A stretch of DNA of 64,000 nucleotides from positions 1,736,001 through 1,800,000 of the forward strand of contig NZ_LT671418.1 of the NCBI RefSeq assembly GCF_900130075.1. The letters run 5' to 3'. A program made the position numbers and the translations under genes. This document shows positions 35,321-44,149 of this stretch, in pieces. Numbering within the stretch: the stretch's first letter is position 1; each line of letters starts with the position of its first letter. A model generated the notes under the pieces. The model saw only the letters and a program-made list of their open reading frames with translations, ran no database searches and was not told where the DNA came from. This DNA comes from Herminiimonas arsenitoxidans (GTDB taxonomy: Bacteria; Pseudomonadota; Gammaproteobacteria; Burkholderiales; Burkholderiaceae_D).

Positions 35321-35967
35321 TTATTCGAAATCAACGACTTCATTATCTTCACCATTCCCAACTTGCTGTTTCAACGAACAAGGCAATCGTAGTAATACGC
35401 TCATGCAAAAATTTCAGCGCAACTTTCAAATTGCGACAAGACAAAAAATCTGTCTTGCAACAGCGCATCTTCACAAGCTTGTCGATGCGAAGTGCTCGTT
35501 AAGAGAAGGACAACATGAATTAGTTCCGCGACAAAAAAGATCAGTCGCGATAAAAAATATGAGTCATTTCCATTCATGATTTCGAAAAAATAATGAAAGG
35601 AAATTGATTTGTTTTCGAGAGGGAAGTAATGCGCCTAGCTTTGTAAAAATTACCGGCAATGCGTGTACATATTGCGCACACGATGAAAATATCTGCTCAA
35701 ATATTAGGCAGTTACTTATGTTTGAATTATTTACCGTATAAAGATATGTAAAACTTCACGCGCATATTTCATCAAACAGTCATAAAAATATTTTGAATAT
35801 TTTTCGGATTGAATGAGATGGATGAGTCGAAATTTTTCATCGAAGAAAATATTTCCAACATCATCAAGACGAGATGCACAGCAGATAGCGCAACAGATAT
35901 TCCGCTGACGCAATAAATGAAGTGAGAGAAACAGGAAAAACTTGGAGGAGAAATCAGGGAATAGAAA
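35321..35967. other. Long AT-rich non-coding gap ahead of the EPS operon
   Basis: 647 bp without a supportable gene. It contains the inverted repeat at 35437-35457 and many A/T runs (35520-35620, 35690-35860). A CTTCACGCGCATATTTC element at 35754-35770 is close to one ahead of galE. Long AT-rich leaders of this type often hold several regulator sites or are covered by H-NS-like proteins. I see no clear promoter consensus, tRNA or terminator. Confidence 0.5.
35437..35457. promoter_or_regulatory. Inverted repeat in the EPS upstream gap
   Basis: CAAGACA (35437-35443) and TGTCTTG (35451-35457) around 7 nt, within the 650-bp AT-rich region ahead of epsL. It may be a regulator site or an RNA hairpin in the leader. 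Confidence 0.3.
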
Positions 35968-36426
35968 TTAAAGCAGACGCTCGCAGATGAACTTCCACTC
36001 ATCCGATGTAACTGGCGTAATCGATAAGCGACTACCACGCTGCAGAAGCACCATACTGCTCAGTTCAGGTATCGTACGCAACTCCGACAAAGGGATGAGT
36101 CGCGTTTTTTTACGTATGCGCACATCGACCATCATCCAACGCGGCGTTTCTGGCGTCGCTTTGGGATCGTAGTAATGACTCTTGGGATCGAACTGCGTAT
36201 CGTCAGGGTAAGCGGTACTCGCGACCTCGGCCAGACCGACAATACCTGGCTCGGCGCAACTGGAATGATAGAAAAATACGCCGTCACCAACCCGCATCGC
36301 ATCACGCATGAAATTGCGCGCCTGATAATTACGCACACCAGTCCATGGAACAGTCTGATTCGGTGCAGCCAATGCATCGTCGATGCTGACTTCGCCCGGT
36401 TCTGATTTCATGAGCCAATAGCGCAT
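35968..36426 (-). CDS. EVE-domain protein
   Basis: A 152-residue single-domain protein of the EVE family (PUA-like fold). The start MRYWLMKSEPGEVSIDD is characteristic, followed by WTGVRNYQARNFMRD, GVFFYHSSCAEPGIVGLAEV and YYDPKATPETPRWMMVDV. EVE domains bind modified bases in DNA or RNA; the cellular role of the free-standing bacterial protein is unclear. It follows the 6S RNA region on the same strand, as in many Betaproteobacteria. Confidence 0.93.
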   Translation of the reverse strand: MRYWLMKSEPGEVSIDDALAAPNQTVPWTGVRNYQARNFMRDAMRVGDGVFFYHSSCAEPGIVGLAEVASTAYPDDTQFDPKSHYYDPKATPETPRWMMVDVRIRKKTRLIPLSELRTIPELSSMVLLQRGSRLSITPVTSDEWKFICERLL

Positions 36427-36527
36427 AATTTTTTGAAGAAGCTAGGAAGTTAGTTTTTGGGGAAACAGGAAGTACAGGCTTATTTTGAAGCACTCGCCAG
36501 CGATTGTCCAAAACAAGATGCGGAAAT

Positions 36528-36559
36528 AAAAAAACGGCTGCATTTTCATGCAACCGTTT
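36528..36559 (-). terminator. Intrinsic terminator after 6S RNA
   Basis: On the minus strand, AAACGGTTGCAT and ATGCAGCCGTTT pair around GAAA (plus 36532-36559), with one G-T pair, and a T run follows. It ends the zapA-6S RNA transcript ahead of the EVE gene. Confidence 0.85.
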
Positions 36560-36561
36560 CA

Positions 36562-36745
36562 GCATTAAGCCCCGCCTGTGCCGCTTTGCCGGCATCCTGA
36601 ACCAAGAGGTTCAAGTTGGCCACAGTTAGTTCAACTTCGGGTTCATCGGACTAGCGACGCGCACTCCCGTCGAACAAAATTCCGCAGCCGCTGCGCATAA
36701 ATGGTTCAAGGAATTATGGCAATGGCGAACACGGCAGGAGCGCTT
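36562..36745 (-). ncRNA. ssrS: 6S RNA
   Basis: Lies directly downstream of zapA on the same strand, as in E. coli. On the minus strand it contains GCTAGTCCGATGA, resembling the CAGTCCCCTGA of E. coli 6S, and a 3'-half hairpin ACTTGAACCTCTTGGTTCA, resembling TTGAACCAAGGGTTCAA. The 5' GTGTTCGCC segment can pair with the 3' GGCACAGGC region to close the structure. A strong terminator follows. 6S RNA binds the sigma-70 RNA polymerase as a promoter mimic. The ends are approximate. Confidence 0.68.
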
Positions 36746-36780
36746 AGTTTACTCCAATCAGTCGGGAAGGAAAAGAAATC

Positions 36781-37092
36781 TCAGAAAAGATTTTCTTGTG
36801 GTGCAAGTGCAGCATCCAGCGTCTCGTGCATGGACGTGATTTTTTGCTTCACTTCGGACATCGACATCTCGGACAAAGGACCATCCGGCGATTTGGTTGC
36901 AAGCAACTCTGCGGCGACGCCGAGCGCTGCCATAACGGCAATACGATCGTTCCCCTTCAGCTTCCCTGCGTCACGGATGGCGCACATTTTCCCGTCCAGA
37001 TAGGCAACCGCTTCCTGCAAGGCGCCCTCTTCGCCTTCCTTGCACGCCAGCTTGTAAGGCTGCCCCATGATCGATACGTCGAGCTGAATCAT
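36781..37092 (-). CDS. zapA: Cell division protein ZapA
   Basis: A 103-residue cytosolic protein that bundles FtsZ filaments. The N-terminal domain (MIQLDVSIMGQPYKLACKEGEE, AVAYLDGKMCAIRDAG) is followed by a coiled-coil C-terminal half (NDRIAVMAALGVAAELL). Its length is normal. It overlaps the upstream coiled-coil gene by 4 bp, and the 6S RNA follows, an arrangement seen in many Beta- and Gammaproteobacteria. Confidence 0.94.
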   Translation of the reverse strand: MIQLDVSIMGQPYKLACKEGEEGALQEAVAYLDGKMCAIRDAGKLKGNDRIAVMAALGVAAELLATKSPDGPLSEMSMSEVKQKITSMHETLDAALAPQENLF

Positions 37093-37304
37093 GCTGTCTC
37101 CTCATCTTTTTCTTGTGCGGGGATTTGTTCCAGCAATGCTGCAACGCGGTCATGTGCTTCTTGCATACGACGTGTCAGTTCAGCATTTTCAGCGGCCAAA
37201 GAAACCGCTTTAAGACGCAAATCTGCATTTTCGCTGCGTAGCGATTGGGTCAAATCAGCCAATTGGCCGATTTTTTCGGAAAGATTGTGAAAGTCTGTAA
37301 TCAT
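37089..37304 (-). CDS. Small coiled-coil protein, ZapB-like
   Basis: 71 residues from the start at 37304 (MITDFHNLSEKIGQLADLTQ). The body is almost all heptad coiled coil (LRSENADLRLKAVSLAAEN AELTRRMQ). It overlaps zapA by 4 bp and is probably its partner in division, as such genes usually are upstream of zapA in Betaproteobacteria. It resembles ZapB/SlyX-type proteins only in form, so the name is not certain. Confidence 0.75.
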   Translation of the reverse strand: MITDFHNLSEKIGQLADLTQSLRSENADLRLKAVSLAAENAELTRRMQEAHDRVAALLEQIPAQEKDEETA

Positions 37305-37459
37305 CTCGCCACTATAGATGTGCAAAGGAATGACCGTCAATAGATTGCATGAACGGAGCGCCGCTTTTCCAGCGCATGCGTCAAATTTATCGTACACCGC
37401 ACACTGATAGCGACAATTAGTCCTGGCAGATTGCCAAAATCATACGCAAATCCCGTGTG

Positions 37460-40400
37460 TTACATCATTTCCGTCAATTTCCCATCCGCTGTAATCAAAC
37501 CGGTACGTATCGTCGCATCAGGGAAAACCGTCTGTGCTGCGATGCGATATCGCTGTAATTGCAAGGCATAGGCAGCGCGTTCGCTATCAAACAAATTACG
37601 TTTGTAATCAAGTATCCACAATTCATCGTCGAACATCACGATGCGATCGAAGCGTGCGACGCCGGCACTGGTGATGACTTCCATCTCGTTGCGTGCAAAG
37701 CGATGTTGTGCGGGATCGAAGAAGCGCTCAAGCTCCGGCTGCGCCAGAATAGCATTCGCCTGCTCTCGCACTTTCGTCGCCATTTCGCGTGAGCATGGCA
37801 GCCATTTAGCGATTTGTGCCGGCTCATACATCTCCAGCGGCCACGTCGATGTTTGCGTCAGACGCTCCATCAATGCGTGTAACGCTACGCCTTCTTCGAT
37901 CTCTGCGCTGGTGTAAGCGGCTTCGACTTCAATCTGCGGTGCAGGCAAAGCCGGCGGACTGAATATAGGCAAAGAAAATTCTGCTTCTTGCTCTACATCA
38001 GATACCAGCAAACTATCACCCAACTCCATCTCTAGCGCACCCTGGAAGCGTGAGTACCAGCAACCATCCGCCACACCACTTACAGAAGCACTGCGCGCGT
38101 CCGCGACACCGCTGACTATCAATAACTTCTTCGCACGCGTAGTCGCTACATACAAGAGGTTCCAGTCCTCCTGAGTTTTTAGTTGCTCTTCTTCGGCGAA
38201 CAGATAATCGCGTGCCGCACCGCGCTCAGCTTGACGACCAAAGACGGAGAAGTGATTAGGTGCATCCGCTTCCTGCTTCCATTCGCACAACACGCCGTAA
38301 TCATCGCGTGCCGGATCGCTATGATTTGCATCCAGCAAAACCACGATATCCGCTTCCAAACCTTTTGCGCCGTGTATCGTCAAGATACGCACCGCGTCCA
38401 TGGCGGCATCGATATCGGCTTCATCCGGCGCATCGCTTTCTGCGGATTTCTGCAGGCGACGCAAGGCATCGATGAATTTTGGCAAGCTAGGATAACGACC
38501 TGCATCCAGATTCAAGGCCAGTTCGGTAAAGGCTTCGATATTGCCGAGTACTTGCCCACGTACCAGCGGCGATGCTGATTGCGCATAACGCGCCACCACA
38601 TCGCCATCGTGCAGTATCCGATCGAGCAAATCATGTACAGGTAAATGCGCAGCCAGCTCCAGCCATTTTTCCAGCAGAGTTACAGCGCGTTGCAAAACGG
38701 GAGATGATGATTCCGCAGCCCGATGCAATCTGCTCCACCATGTTTTTTCTGTGCGCAGCGCCAGTGCAATCAAATCCTCATCTGTCGCACCGATAATTGG
38801 TGACTTGAGTACATGCGCCAGCGCGAGATTGTCATGCGGCGTAATGAGGAAAGTCAGCAAGGCAATCAGATCTGCTACCTCCAACGATTCCAGCAAACCG
38901 CCACGCCGGTCAGATGCAAATGGAATGCCGGCTTCGCGCAAGGCGCGCTCATAAGCACCCAGATGTGTACGTTTTTTCACCAACAACATCACATCCGACC
39001 AACGTGCATCCTTGGCCTCTGCACGTGCACGCAAGATAGCTTGTGCGACTGCGCGCCCTTCTTCCAGACGACGCGCATCCTCTTCTTCCTCACGCGGCGT
39101 AGTAAGCGGATCGCGCAAATGCGACGGCGACCAAACAACTTTCTCGGTCTTTTCCTGCTGTACCAGCGGTAAACGCCACACTGCACCCTGCTCATTGGCC
39201 AAGGTGGTTTGCGCGGTATAAATAGGATTGGCAACAAAGCTGGCGTTCAATACTTCAACTATGCCTATGGCATTACGTCGCGTCTGATTGGTGCGCAAGA
39301 AGTCTGCACCTTGCGCCACCAATACTGCACGCGCAGCAGAAAACACGCGCGGCTCGGCTCGGCGAAAACGATAGATGGATTGCTTGGGATCACCGACAAC
39401 AAACATGCTGGGCTTGTCGCTATCGTCGCCATATGCATTCAACCACGCCTGCACGATGCTCCACTGCAGCGGATTGGTATCCTGAAATTCATCCAGCAAC
39501 ACATGTTTGTAGCGTGCATCAAGACGGCTTTGTAAATAAGCTGCATGCTCTTCATTCGTCAGCAGACGATAAGCTTGCCATTCCAGATCGGCAAAATCGA
39601 AGACGCGCTGCTCGGCTTTCACCGATTGATAAATGTCCAGATAGGCCGCACCGACAGTGAACAATGCACGATTAAGTGCTAAGACCTTGGGTTCCATACT
39701 GCGACGCAAAATCTTCTTCAGCGCTTCGCCCACACTTTCGAACTCTACTTCAAACGCATAGACGCCATCTTCGCCCAGGTTGTCCAGCAAAGCCTTGGTC
39801 AGATTCTTGGTCGCGCGGTTCTTGCGAAACTTGCCGCCGCCATCGAAAAACTCATTCGTCAGTGTCTCGAAATTTTCCAGCGTCGCGCCATCGGACATCG
39901 CTTTTTCTATAGACGTTGCACGTTCCTGATTAACGGCAGTGCCTTGTCCCAGCAACCATGCAATCTGTCCTATGCGTGCGGCCAACTTCTCATCCGCCCA
40001 CAAGGACAAGCGCGCATCAACTTCACCATCAACGCCGCACAACTCCTGCAGCCACTCTATGGGATCGCCGCCCTGCACCGATGCCCACCATTCCGCACGC
40101 TTCGCGACAAAGGAATTGATCAGATTACGCGTACTGAAATCACCGACCTGTGAGTACAAATCAATCAGTGCTTCCTTGACGTGTTGATTGTCTTTTTCGT
40201 TCACCGCTTGCATGAAGCGGCTATACGCATCCGACAGCAATTCGCCGGTTGCTTCCGTCAAGGTATAACCATGCGGCACACCGGATGCCAGCGGCGCAAT
40301 CTGAATCAAGCGCGCAAACCAGCTATGAAAAGTGTCTATAGACAGCGATTGTGGACTGCGCAAAACACGCTCATACAAGCCACGCGCAATCGGCAACATT

Positions 40401-40738
40401 GTCGGCAAAGCCTGCTCGGCAACGCCACGTTCTCTTAACAAGGCCAACACTTCTGCATCAGACTTCAACGTTAGTTCATGCAACAGTTGCATCAAGCGCT
40501 CGCGCATTTCCTGTGCGGCCTTGCGGGTAAACGTAATCGCCAATATCGCTGCCGGTTCAGTACCGGACAAGAGCAAGCGCAATACGCGCGCTACCAACAA
40601 CCAGGTCTTGCCACTACCGGCACAAGCTTCCACCACGACCGAGCGCGACGGATCGCAGGCGCGCGCAACAAAGTGTGCGGCATCAGCGTGTGTGCCATTG
40701 ATTTCATAAGCGCGTGGCGTCATGCGAGGATCGTCCAT
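37460..40738 (-). CDS. addA: AddA-like UvrD-family helicase/nuclease
   Basis: About 1092 residues from the ATG at 40738, which overlaps the AddB-like stop (ATGA) and has GGGAGC upstream. UvrD/SF1A motifs are clear: VEACAGSGKTWLL (Walker A), ITFTRKAAQEMRERL, LLDEFQDTNPLQW (Walker B), GDPKQSIYRFRRAEP and ILTIHGAKGLEADIVVLL. The C-terminal PD-(D/E)XK nuclease site is seen in ARFDRIVMFDDELWILDYKRN. With its partner it should process double-strand breaks for RecA-dependent repair. It takes the place of RecBCD. Confidence 0.92.
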   Translation of the reverse strand: MDDPRMTPRAYEINGTHADAAHFVARACDPSRSVVVEACAGSGKTWLLVARVLRLLLSGTEPAAILAITFTRKAAQEMRERLMQLLHELTLKSDAEVLALLRERGVAEQALPTMLPIARGLYERVLRSPQSLSIDTFHSWFARLIQIAPLASGVPHGYTLTEATGELLSDAYSRFMQAVNEKDNQHVKEALIDLYSQVGDFSTRNLINSFVAKRAEWWASVQGGDPIEWLQELCGVDGEVDARLSLWADEKLAARIGQIAWLLGQGTAVNQERATSIEKAMSDGATLENFETLTNEFFDGGGKFRKNRATKNLTKALLDNLGEDGVYAFEVEFESVGEALKKILRRSMEPKVLALNRALFTVGAAYLDIYQSVKAEQRVFDFADLEWQAYRLLTNEEHAAYLQSRLDARYKHVLLDEFQDTNPLQWSIVQAWLNAYGDDSDKPSMFVVGDPKQSIYRFRRAEPRVFSAARAVLVAQGADFLRTNQTRRNAIGIVEVLNASFVANPIYTAQTTLANEQGAVWRLPLVQQEKTEKVVWSPSHLRDPLTTPREEEEDARRLEEGRAVAQAILRARAEAKDARWSDVMLLVKKRTHLGAYERALREAGIPFASDRRGGLLESLEVADLIALLTFLITPHDNLALAHVLKSPIIGATDEDLIALALRTEKTWWSRLHRAAESSSPVLQRAVTLLEKWLELAAHLPVHDLLDRILHDGDVVARYAQSASPLVRGQVLGNIEAFTELALNLDAGRYPSLPKFIDALRRLQKSAESDAPDEADIDAAMDAVRILTIHGAKGLEADIVVLLDANHSDPARDDYGVLCEWKQEADAPNHFSVFGRQAERGAARDYLFAEEEQLKTQEDWNLLYVATTRAKKLLIVSGVADARSASVSGVADGCWYSRFQGALEMELGDSLLVSDVEQEAEFSLPIFSPPALPAPQIEVEAAYTSAEIEEGVALHALMERLTQTSTWPLEMYEPAQIAKWLPCSREMATKVREQANAILAQPELERFFDPAQHRFARNEMEVITSAGVARFDRIVMFDDELWILDYKRNLFDSERAAYALQLQRYRIAAQTVFPDATIRTGLITADGKLTEMM

Positions 40739-43422
40739 CACCATGCTCCCTTGCGGCAGAGTCCACGCACATCGCAGTATTGGCAAACGGATTCTGGTCC
40801 GGTAGCAGACAACGGTGCATCATGTGCAATCGCACTCATCGTGTTTGTAATCTGTGCGCTCAAGGTCTGCTGCCAGGTTTCATATTCGGTGGATTCCACT
40901 TCCTTGATCTTGTCCTTCGTTGCTTCCAGTGGAATGTACAAGGCAGCAGCCAGCGGTACATCAGAGAGCAAACCGTAGAACGGCAGTTGATGATCTTCGC
41001 CTTGCTTGAGCTTGTCACGCAATGCAGTTTGATTCGTGCTTTTGTAATCCAGCACGATGCGTTCGCCAGATGCATTTTCATCCATGCGATCGACGCGACC
41101 GTGCAAGATGATTTCGCCATCTTGCCAACGCAATATCTTCTCGAATTTTTCTTCGCCAAGAACGAAATTCCAGCCCTGCGCTTCGCGTTCTGTCAGCCAT
41201 TCCAGATAGGCTGGCATCGCTTTTTGCCAACGCGCGTAATAGCCGAGTGCTGCTGCGCTTTTATCGAGCGCTTGTCCGAATACCTGATCAGAAATCTCGC
41301 GCAGCAATGCCGCTCTATCTACAACGGCATGCTCATGCAGTTGCGTATGGAACATGGCAAGGATTTGATGCAGCCAATCACCGTAGTCGCGTTTTTCCGG
41401 CATATCAGATAACTCATCGATACCAGACAAACCCAACATACGCGTAGCGAAAAATTGATAAGGACAAGCGACCAGACTGTTATAACCGCTGGCGGAAAGT
41501 TTCTTGGGCGACAGCGCAGATGCACTCGGTGCCGGCATTGTCGCTGGCAACGGCAACAAATGCCGCGGCGCAATCTGCACATCATGCTCAGCCAATGCAG
41601 GCAAACCGGCACGCGCCAAGCTGAGTTGCAAACGTTCTATCCATGGACTGACCGGATTCGGCTCACCATTCTTATGCGCCTGCCACGACAACACGACGCA
41701 ATCATTGGCCGACAACAATTCCGTCACATCGCGCAATTGCTGACGTTGACGACTTTCACGCGTTGCCAGTCCTAGTTCACGACGCACGACATTGGCAAAG
41801 AACAAGGTTTCTGCAGGCTGCGACGGTAGATGTTCAGCATCTGCACCAACCATCAACACAGCATCGAAGCTGCGCAAACGTGCACCGTTCAGCGGCAACA
41901 TTACGACGCGTTTGTCGCGATTAAGCTGTACGAAGGCAGTTGCTTCCAATTGCAGGTTGATAAATGCGCGCCATTCGGCAAATGAAAATGTATGTCCGAC
42001 CTGCTCGCAATCCTGCGCAATATCCTGCAGCAATTGAATCACTTGCGCACCAGCGCCATCTGCTTGCAAGGCTGCGCGCATGCCCAATACATCTAGAGTT
42101 TGCTGAATTGCTGCTATCCATTCGTGCAGAGTTTTGGCTTTACTAAATGCGGAGGATTGTTGTGCCAACAAGCGCATCATCTTTTGCGCAGCAGGAATGG
42201 CAGTCAAGGCATCAGTGACTGCATCCCAACCACCCAACACATTCGCACGTCGCAAAGCCATCTCGCTTGCCATCACCAGATCGGCTTTGTCTTCTACATG
42301 GGCAAAAACGAATGGCGACTTCAAAAAATCCAGCAAGCCTATTGTCTCGGCCCGTGCCGCAACCAACTCCAGCCAGGATGCCAGCGCCGCTGCTGCACGC
42401 GTAGTCGATAATTTCCAACCGGTTTCATCGGCAACTATTACTTGCGCACGTTCGAGCAAGGCGCGTATGCGACGTGCGACTACGCGATCCTGCGCCACGA
42501 TGGCGATATTGGCTTTGCCTTGCTGCAGCCAATCGATAATGGTTTGTGCACCGGCCTTGGCTTCCGCTTCCAGATTCTGCGCTGCATATAAGTACAAACC
42601 TGCTGGCGTCGCCGTTGGCAAGGCAGCGTCTACCGTTTCATCCGCCAACATCTCCGACCATGCAGCAGCGTAAGTACTATTAATATGATGAGCCTGCCAA
42701 TCCAGTGTCATCAATACGACCGCGCGCTGTTCGCTGTACGCATCGAGGAAGGCTTGCTCCATCGCATCCGGCTCGACCGGACTGATCCAGAACAAGGGCA
42801 ACCGCGCTTGCTGCACCAGACGCATCATCTGCGCGAAGCGCGTCACGATTGCATCGCTGGCATCGAGCTGACTCTTCCAGATAGTCCACACCAGTTGCGT
42901 TTCATCCGACAACAGATTGCGCGCAACCGGCGACAATTGCTCTAACGCTGCCTGCCAGCGCGTATCAGCAGCATCCGGCGACACATTCAACGCTGGCAAC
43001 ATCGCCTGTGTCAATTCATCGGAAAGTGCCAACAGAATTTCCGCCAGCGGCAGCAAATCCGTATTGCGACGCGCGCTGAATAGTTTTTTGAGCCACGCAT
43101 GCTGGCGCAAAGTCGCATACAAGGACATCAAGCGCTCACTAGGCGCGGTAACTGCCGCACCAGTTTGCGGTGGCAATAGCCGTATATATTCAGATAGCGA
43201 AGTGATGACTGGCGGAATGAACGCACCATCGAGTTGCTTGCCCAATGCCGTCTTCAACAACTGTATATGTGCAAAAGTCGACACCACCACGCGCACTGAC
43301 GATAGATCCTTGACCGACGCATGTTCGGCGCGCGCCAGCAAATCGCTTTGCAGCAATGCGCACGCGGCATCATCCCAAAAGGCAGCGGAAGGTGGAATCA
43401 GTACGGCGCTATGCAGCATCAA
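40738..43422 (-). CDS. AddB-like repair nuclease
   Basis: An 894-residue protein that fits the betaproteobacterial 'probable DNA repair protein' family paired with AddA-like helicases. The N-terminal 600 residues are an inactive helicase-like region without a P-loop. The C-terminal nuclease has GDWLHQILAMFHTQLH and GRVDRMDENASGERIVLDYKS. Four Cys can hold an Fe-S cluster as in AddB: one in VACPYQFFATRML and three in VCQYCDVRGLCRKG. It is the first gene of a two-gene operon with addA. Confidence 0.88.
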   Translation of the reverse strand: MMLHSAVLIPPSAAFWDDAACALLQSDLLARAEHASVKDLSSVRVVVSTFAHIQLLKTALGKQLDGAFIPPVITSLSEYIRLLPPQTGAAVTAPSERLMSLYATLRQHAWLKKLFSARRNTDLLPLAEILLALSDELTQAMLPALNVSPDAADTRWQAALEQLSPVARNLLSDETQLVWTIWKSQLDASDAIVTRFAQMMRLVQQARLPLFWISPVEPDAMEQAFLDAYSEQRAVVLMTLDWQAHHINSTYAAAWSEMLADETVDAALPTATPAGLYLYAAQNLEAEAKAGAQTIIDWLQQGKANIAIVAQDRVVARRIRALLERAQVIVADETGWKLSTTRAAAALASWLELVAARAETIGLLDFLKSPFVFAHVEDKADLVMASEMALRRANVLGGWDAVTDALTAIPAAQKMMRLLAQQSSAFSKAKTLHEWIAAIQQTLDVLGMRAALQADGAGAQVIQLLQDIAQDCEQVGHTFSFAEWRAFINLQLEATAFVQLNRDKRVVMLPLNGARLRSFDAVLMVGADAEHLPSQPAETLFFANVVRRELGLATRESRQRQQLRDVTELLSANDCVVLSWQAHKNGEPNPVSPWIERLQLSLARAGLPALAEHDVQIAPRHLLPLPATMPAPSASALSPKKLSASGYNSLVACPYQFFATRMLGLSGIDELSDMPEKRDYGDWLHQILAMFHTQLHEHAVVDRAALLREISDQVFGQALDKSAAALGYYARWQKAMPAYLEWLTEREAQGWNFVLGEEKFEKILRWQDGEIILHGRVDRMDENASGERIVLDYKSTNQTALRDKLKQGEDHQLPFYGLLSDVPLAAALYIPLEATKDKIKEVESTEYETWQQTLSAQITNTMSAIAHDAPLSATGPESVCQYCDVRGLCRKGAW

Positions 43423-43714
43423 GGGCTCAGGTGAAAGATGGAAACGGGAAAAGTGCAGCGATGGGCTGGTCAGTTTTGCATTTTATGCGAGGCTTTGTGA
43501 AATTTTATGAGCAATGCCCCACTTTTTATAAAATAGGTTATGATTTGTCCAGACCCCGCCTGATTACCTCTGGTTGCACCTTCAAAAAAACTTGAATTAC
43601 ATCGCAATGTCTCCATCTTTACCCAGTAAGCGGAGACGCTGCAGGTAAGCACCGTTAAAGAGTGGTTATTGCCAAGGCGCTGATTTATCCTTTTCTCCTC
43701 ACATTGAGGCAAAC

Positions 43715-44041
43715 ATGAGCGAAAACATCAAACATATTACCGATGCGTCTTTTGATACAGACGTACTGAAATCCGACAAACCAGTTCTGGTCGACTTCTG
43801 GGCAGAGTGGTGCGGTCCGTGCAAAATGATTGCACCGATCCTGGAAGATGTTGCCAAGGAATACGCAGGCAAAATCCAGATCACAAAAATGGACGTCGAT
43901 GCCAATCAAGCAATCCCGGCAAAATTCGGTATTCGCGGCATTCCAACCTTGATTTTGTTCAAGAATGGCGTACCAGCAGCGCAAAAAGTAGGCGCACTGG
44001 CAAAAGGTCAATTGACCGCCTTCATCGACAGCAACATTTAA
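43715..44041 (+). CDS. trxA: Thioredoxin
   Basis: 108 residues with the redox site [10 protein letters not shown] (Cys33 and Cys36), the conserved cis-Pro in [11 protein letters not shown], and the acidic DVDANQAIP region. It is a cytosolic disulfide reductant for ribonucleotide reductase and others. Length and start ([11 protein letters not shown]) are standard. The upstream 290 bp are the divergent region with the AddB-like gene and hold the promoter. A hairpin follows the gene and precedes rho. Confidence 0.97.
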   Translation: MSENIKHITDASFDTDVLKSDKPVLVDFWAEWCGPCKMIAPILEDVAKEYAGKIQITKMDVDANQAIPAKFGIRGIPTLILFKNGVPAAQKVGALAKGQLTAFIDSNI

Positions 44042-44055
44042 TATAAATAAAAATT

Positions 44056-44079
44056 GCAGCGATGCGCCCGCATCGCTGC
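44056..44079 (+). terminator. Hairpin after trxA
   Basis: gcagcgatgcg (44056-44066) and cgcatcgctgc (44069-44079) form a very stable stem with a tight loop, 15 bp after the trxA stop. Only TTGATT follows, so it may be a partial terminator or attenuator ahead of rho. Confidence 0.65.
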
Positions 44080-44149
44080 TTGATTACCAACTTCATCGCG
44101 TCGTTCCCTCCCCCACCTTTTTATCTCCCTTCCTGGGAAACTCAAACAT

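Noticed and set aside
35321..35967. A sigma-54 promoter for the EPS operon
   Set aside because: I looked for TGGCAC-N5-TTGCA on the coding strand and found no acceptable match in this gap or ahead of galE.
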